64,000 nucleotides of DNA from Pseudomonas sp. C1C7 (lineage in GTDB: Bacteria > Pseudomonadota > Gammaproteobacteria > Pseudomonadales > Pseudomonadaceae), in contig NZ_JABFMP010000002.1 of assembly GCF_013359595.1 (NCBI RefSeq), positions 234,130-298,129 on the forward strand. Direction: 5' to 3'. The notes beneath the pieces were generated by a model. The model made no database searches. It was not told the DNA's origin and was given only the letters and a program-made list of their open reading frames with translations. Positions 62,927 to 64,000 of the stretch are shown piece by piece. Made by a program: the position numbers and the translations under genes. Every line of letters begins with the position of its first letter. Within the stretch, counting starts at the first letter, position 1.

Positions 62927-64000
62927 TCAATGCCGGAAGTGGCGCATGCCAGTAAAGACCATCGCGATGCCGGCTTCGTCGGCCGCAGCGATCACTTCGT
63001 TGTCACGCATCGAGCCACCTGGCTGGATCACCGCGGTGATACCGGCCTTGGCCGCGTTGTCGATGCCGTCGCGGAACGGGAAGAACGCGTCGGAGGCCAT
63101 GACGGCGCCCTGTACCTGCAAACCGGCGTGCTCGGCCTTGATCGCGGCGATACGCGCGGAGTTCACGCGGCTCATCTGGCCGGCGCCGACACCGATGGTC
63201 TGGCGGTTCTTGGCGTAGACGATGGCGTTGGACTTGACGTACTTGGCGACTTTCCAGGCGAAGATCAGGTCGTGGATTTCCTGCTCGGTCGGTGCACGCT
63301 TGGTCACCACTTTCAGGTCATCGGCGCCGATCATGCCGATATCGCGGCTCTGCACCAGCAGGCCACCGTTGACGCGCTTGTAGTCCCAGGCAGCGGCGCG
63401 GTCGGCAGACCACTCGCCGCACGCCAGCAGGCGCACGTTGGCTTTGGCTGCGACGATGGCGCGGGCTTCTTCGCTGACGCTCGGGGCGATGATCACTTCG
63501 ACGAACTGACGCTCGACGATGGCCTTGGCGGTTTCAGCGTCCAGCTCGCGGTTGAAGGCGATGATGCCGCCGAAAGCCGATTCGGTGTCGGTGGCGTAGG
63601 CCAGGTCGTAGGCCTTGCGGATACCGCCTTCGGCATCCGGGCTTACGGCCACGCCGCACGGGTTGGCGTGCTTGACGATCACGCAGGCCGGCTTGACGAA
63701 GCTCTTCACGCATTCCAGCGCGGCGTCGGTGTCGGCCACGTTGTTGTACGACAGTTCCTTGCCTTGCAGTTGGGTCGCGGTGGCGATGCCCACTTCGGCA
63801 GGTTTTGCTTCAACGTAGAACGCCGCGCTCTGGTGCGGGTTCTCGCCGTAGCGCATTTCCTGGGCCTTGATGAACTGGGTGTTGAAGGTGCGCGGGAATT
63901 CGCTGCGGCCGGAGGTCGACAGGGTTTCAGCGGCCTGGTTCACGGTGCCCATGTAGTTGGCGATCATGCCGTCGTAGGCGGCGGTGTGTTCGAACGCCTT
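62927..64000 (-). CDS. purH: Bifunctional AICAR transformylase/IMP cyclohydrolase PurH, 5'-truncated by window edge
   Basis: The frame is open to the right edge (358 codons seen of about 535), so the true start lies outside; the first visible residues are '[18 protein letters not shown]'. The visible part is the end of the IMP cyclohydrolase domain and the whole AICAR transformylase domain. Key motifs are '[13 protein letters not shown]', '[20 protein letters not shown]' with the catalytic Lys-His pair, '[20 protein letters not shown]' and the C-terminal '[20 protein letters not shown]'. It catalyses the last two steps to IMP. An internal Met should not be taken as the start. Confidence 0.97.
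   Translation of the reverse strand, partial: KAFEHTAAYDGMIANYMGTVNQAAETLSTSGRSEFPRTFNTQFIKAQEMRYGENPHQSAAFYVEAKPAEVGIATATQLQGKELSYNNVADTDAALECVKSFVKPACVIVKHANPCGVAVSPDAEGGIRKAYDLAYATDTESAFGGIIAFNRELDAETAKAIVERQFVEVIIAPSVSEEARAIVAAKANVRLLACGEWSADRAAAWDYKRVNGGLLVQSRDIGMIGADDLKVVTKRAPTEQEIHDLIFAWKVAKYVKSNAIVYAKNRQTIGVGAGQMSRVNSARIAAIKAEHAGLQVQGAVMASDAFFPFRDGIDNAAKAGITAVIQPGGSMRDNEVIAAADEAGIAMVFTGMRHFRH

Overview
The window looks like a chromosome segment of a Pseudomonas of the fluorescens group. The evidence is high-GC coding, many REP-type intergenic repeats (core near TGTGGGAGCGGGCTTGCCCGCGA, either orientation), a DesT-ureE junction and a retS-purD-purH block as in pseudomonads, and a split urease locus. 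No rRNA, tRNA, CRISPR array, transposase or integrase was seen.

Layout. 0-0.5 kb: N-terminal part of an AGE-family sugar epimerase/isomerase. 0.8-4.2 kb: ureJ, ureG, ureF, ureE and a DesT-like TetR regulator, all minus strand. 4.3-9.0 kb: a secreted protein made of 13-residue repeats, an AsmA-family protein and two AT-rich genes of an uncharacterised family. 9.0-18.4 kb: LysR regulator/azoR/sugE, a lipase, a DMT exporter with a divergent AraC regulator, a PsiF protein, an AI-2E-type permease, an Hsp70-like YegD, and cbpA-cbpM. 18.4-32.4 kb: an accessory block with an orphan Rhs-core protein and two giant leucine-rich-repeat proteins with NEL-type E3 ubiquitin-ligase domains; the first carries two NEL domains. 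32.5-37.1 kb: ureD-ureA-GNAT-GNAT-ureB-ureC (minus). 37.3-43.1 kb: urtABCDE urea ABC transporter (minus). 43.4-49.1 kb: a FecCD-type ABC transporter, a PepSY membrane protein, two DUF2946 proteins and a PCu(A)C copper chaperone. 49.5-56.8 kb: aerobic cobalamin genes cobK and cobL (minus) and cobG-cobH-cobI-cbiG/cobJ (plus), with further members of the uncharacterised family on both sides of cobGHIJ. 57.9-64 kb: marC, retS, purD and the start-truncated purH.

How the genes work together. The transporter UrtABCDE imports urea. UreABC hydrolyses it, and UreD, UreE, UreF, UreG and UreJ supply and insert nickel. Each of the three transcription units (ureEFGJ, ureDABC, urtABCDE) has a GG-N10-GC sigma-54 promoter just upstream of its first gene, which fits common nitrogen (NtrC/RpoN) control. 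The cob genes make corrin-ring intermediates. RetS is the hybrid sensor that in P. aeruginosa antagonises GacS.

The most novel content is (i) the tandem giant NEL-LRR proteins, one with two CxD catalytic motifs, and (ii) four divergent paralogues (about 210-270 residues) of a family without known function, at three loci.
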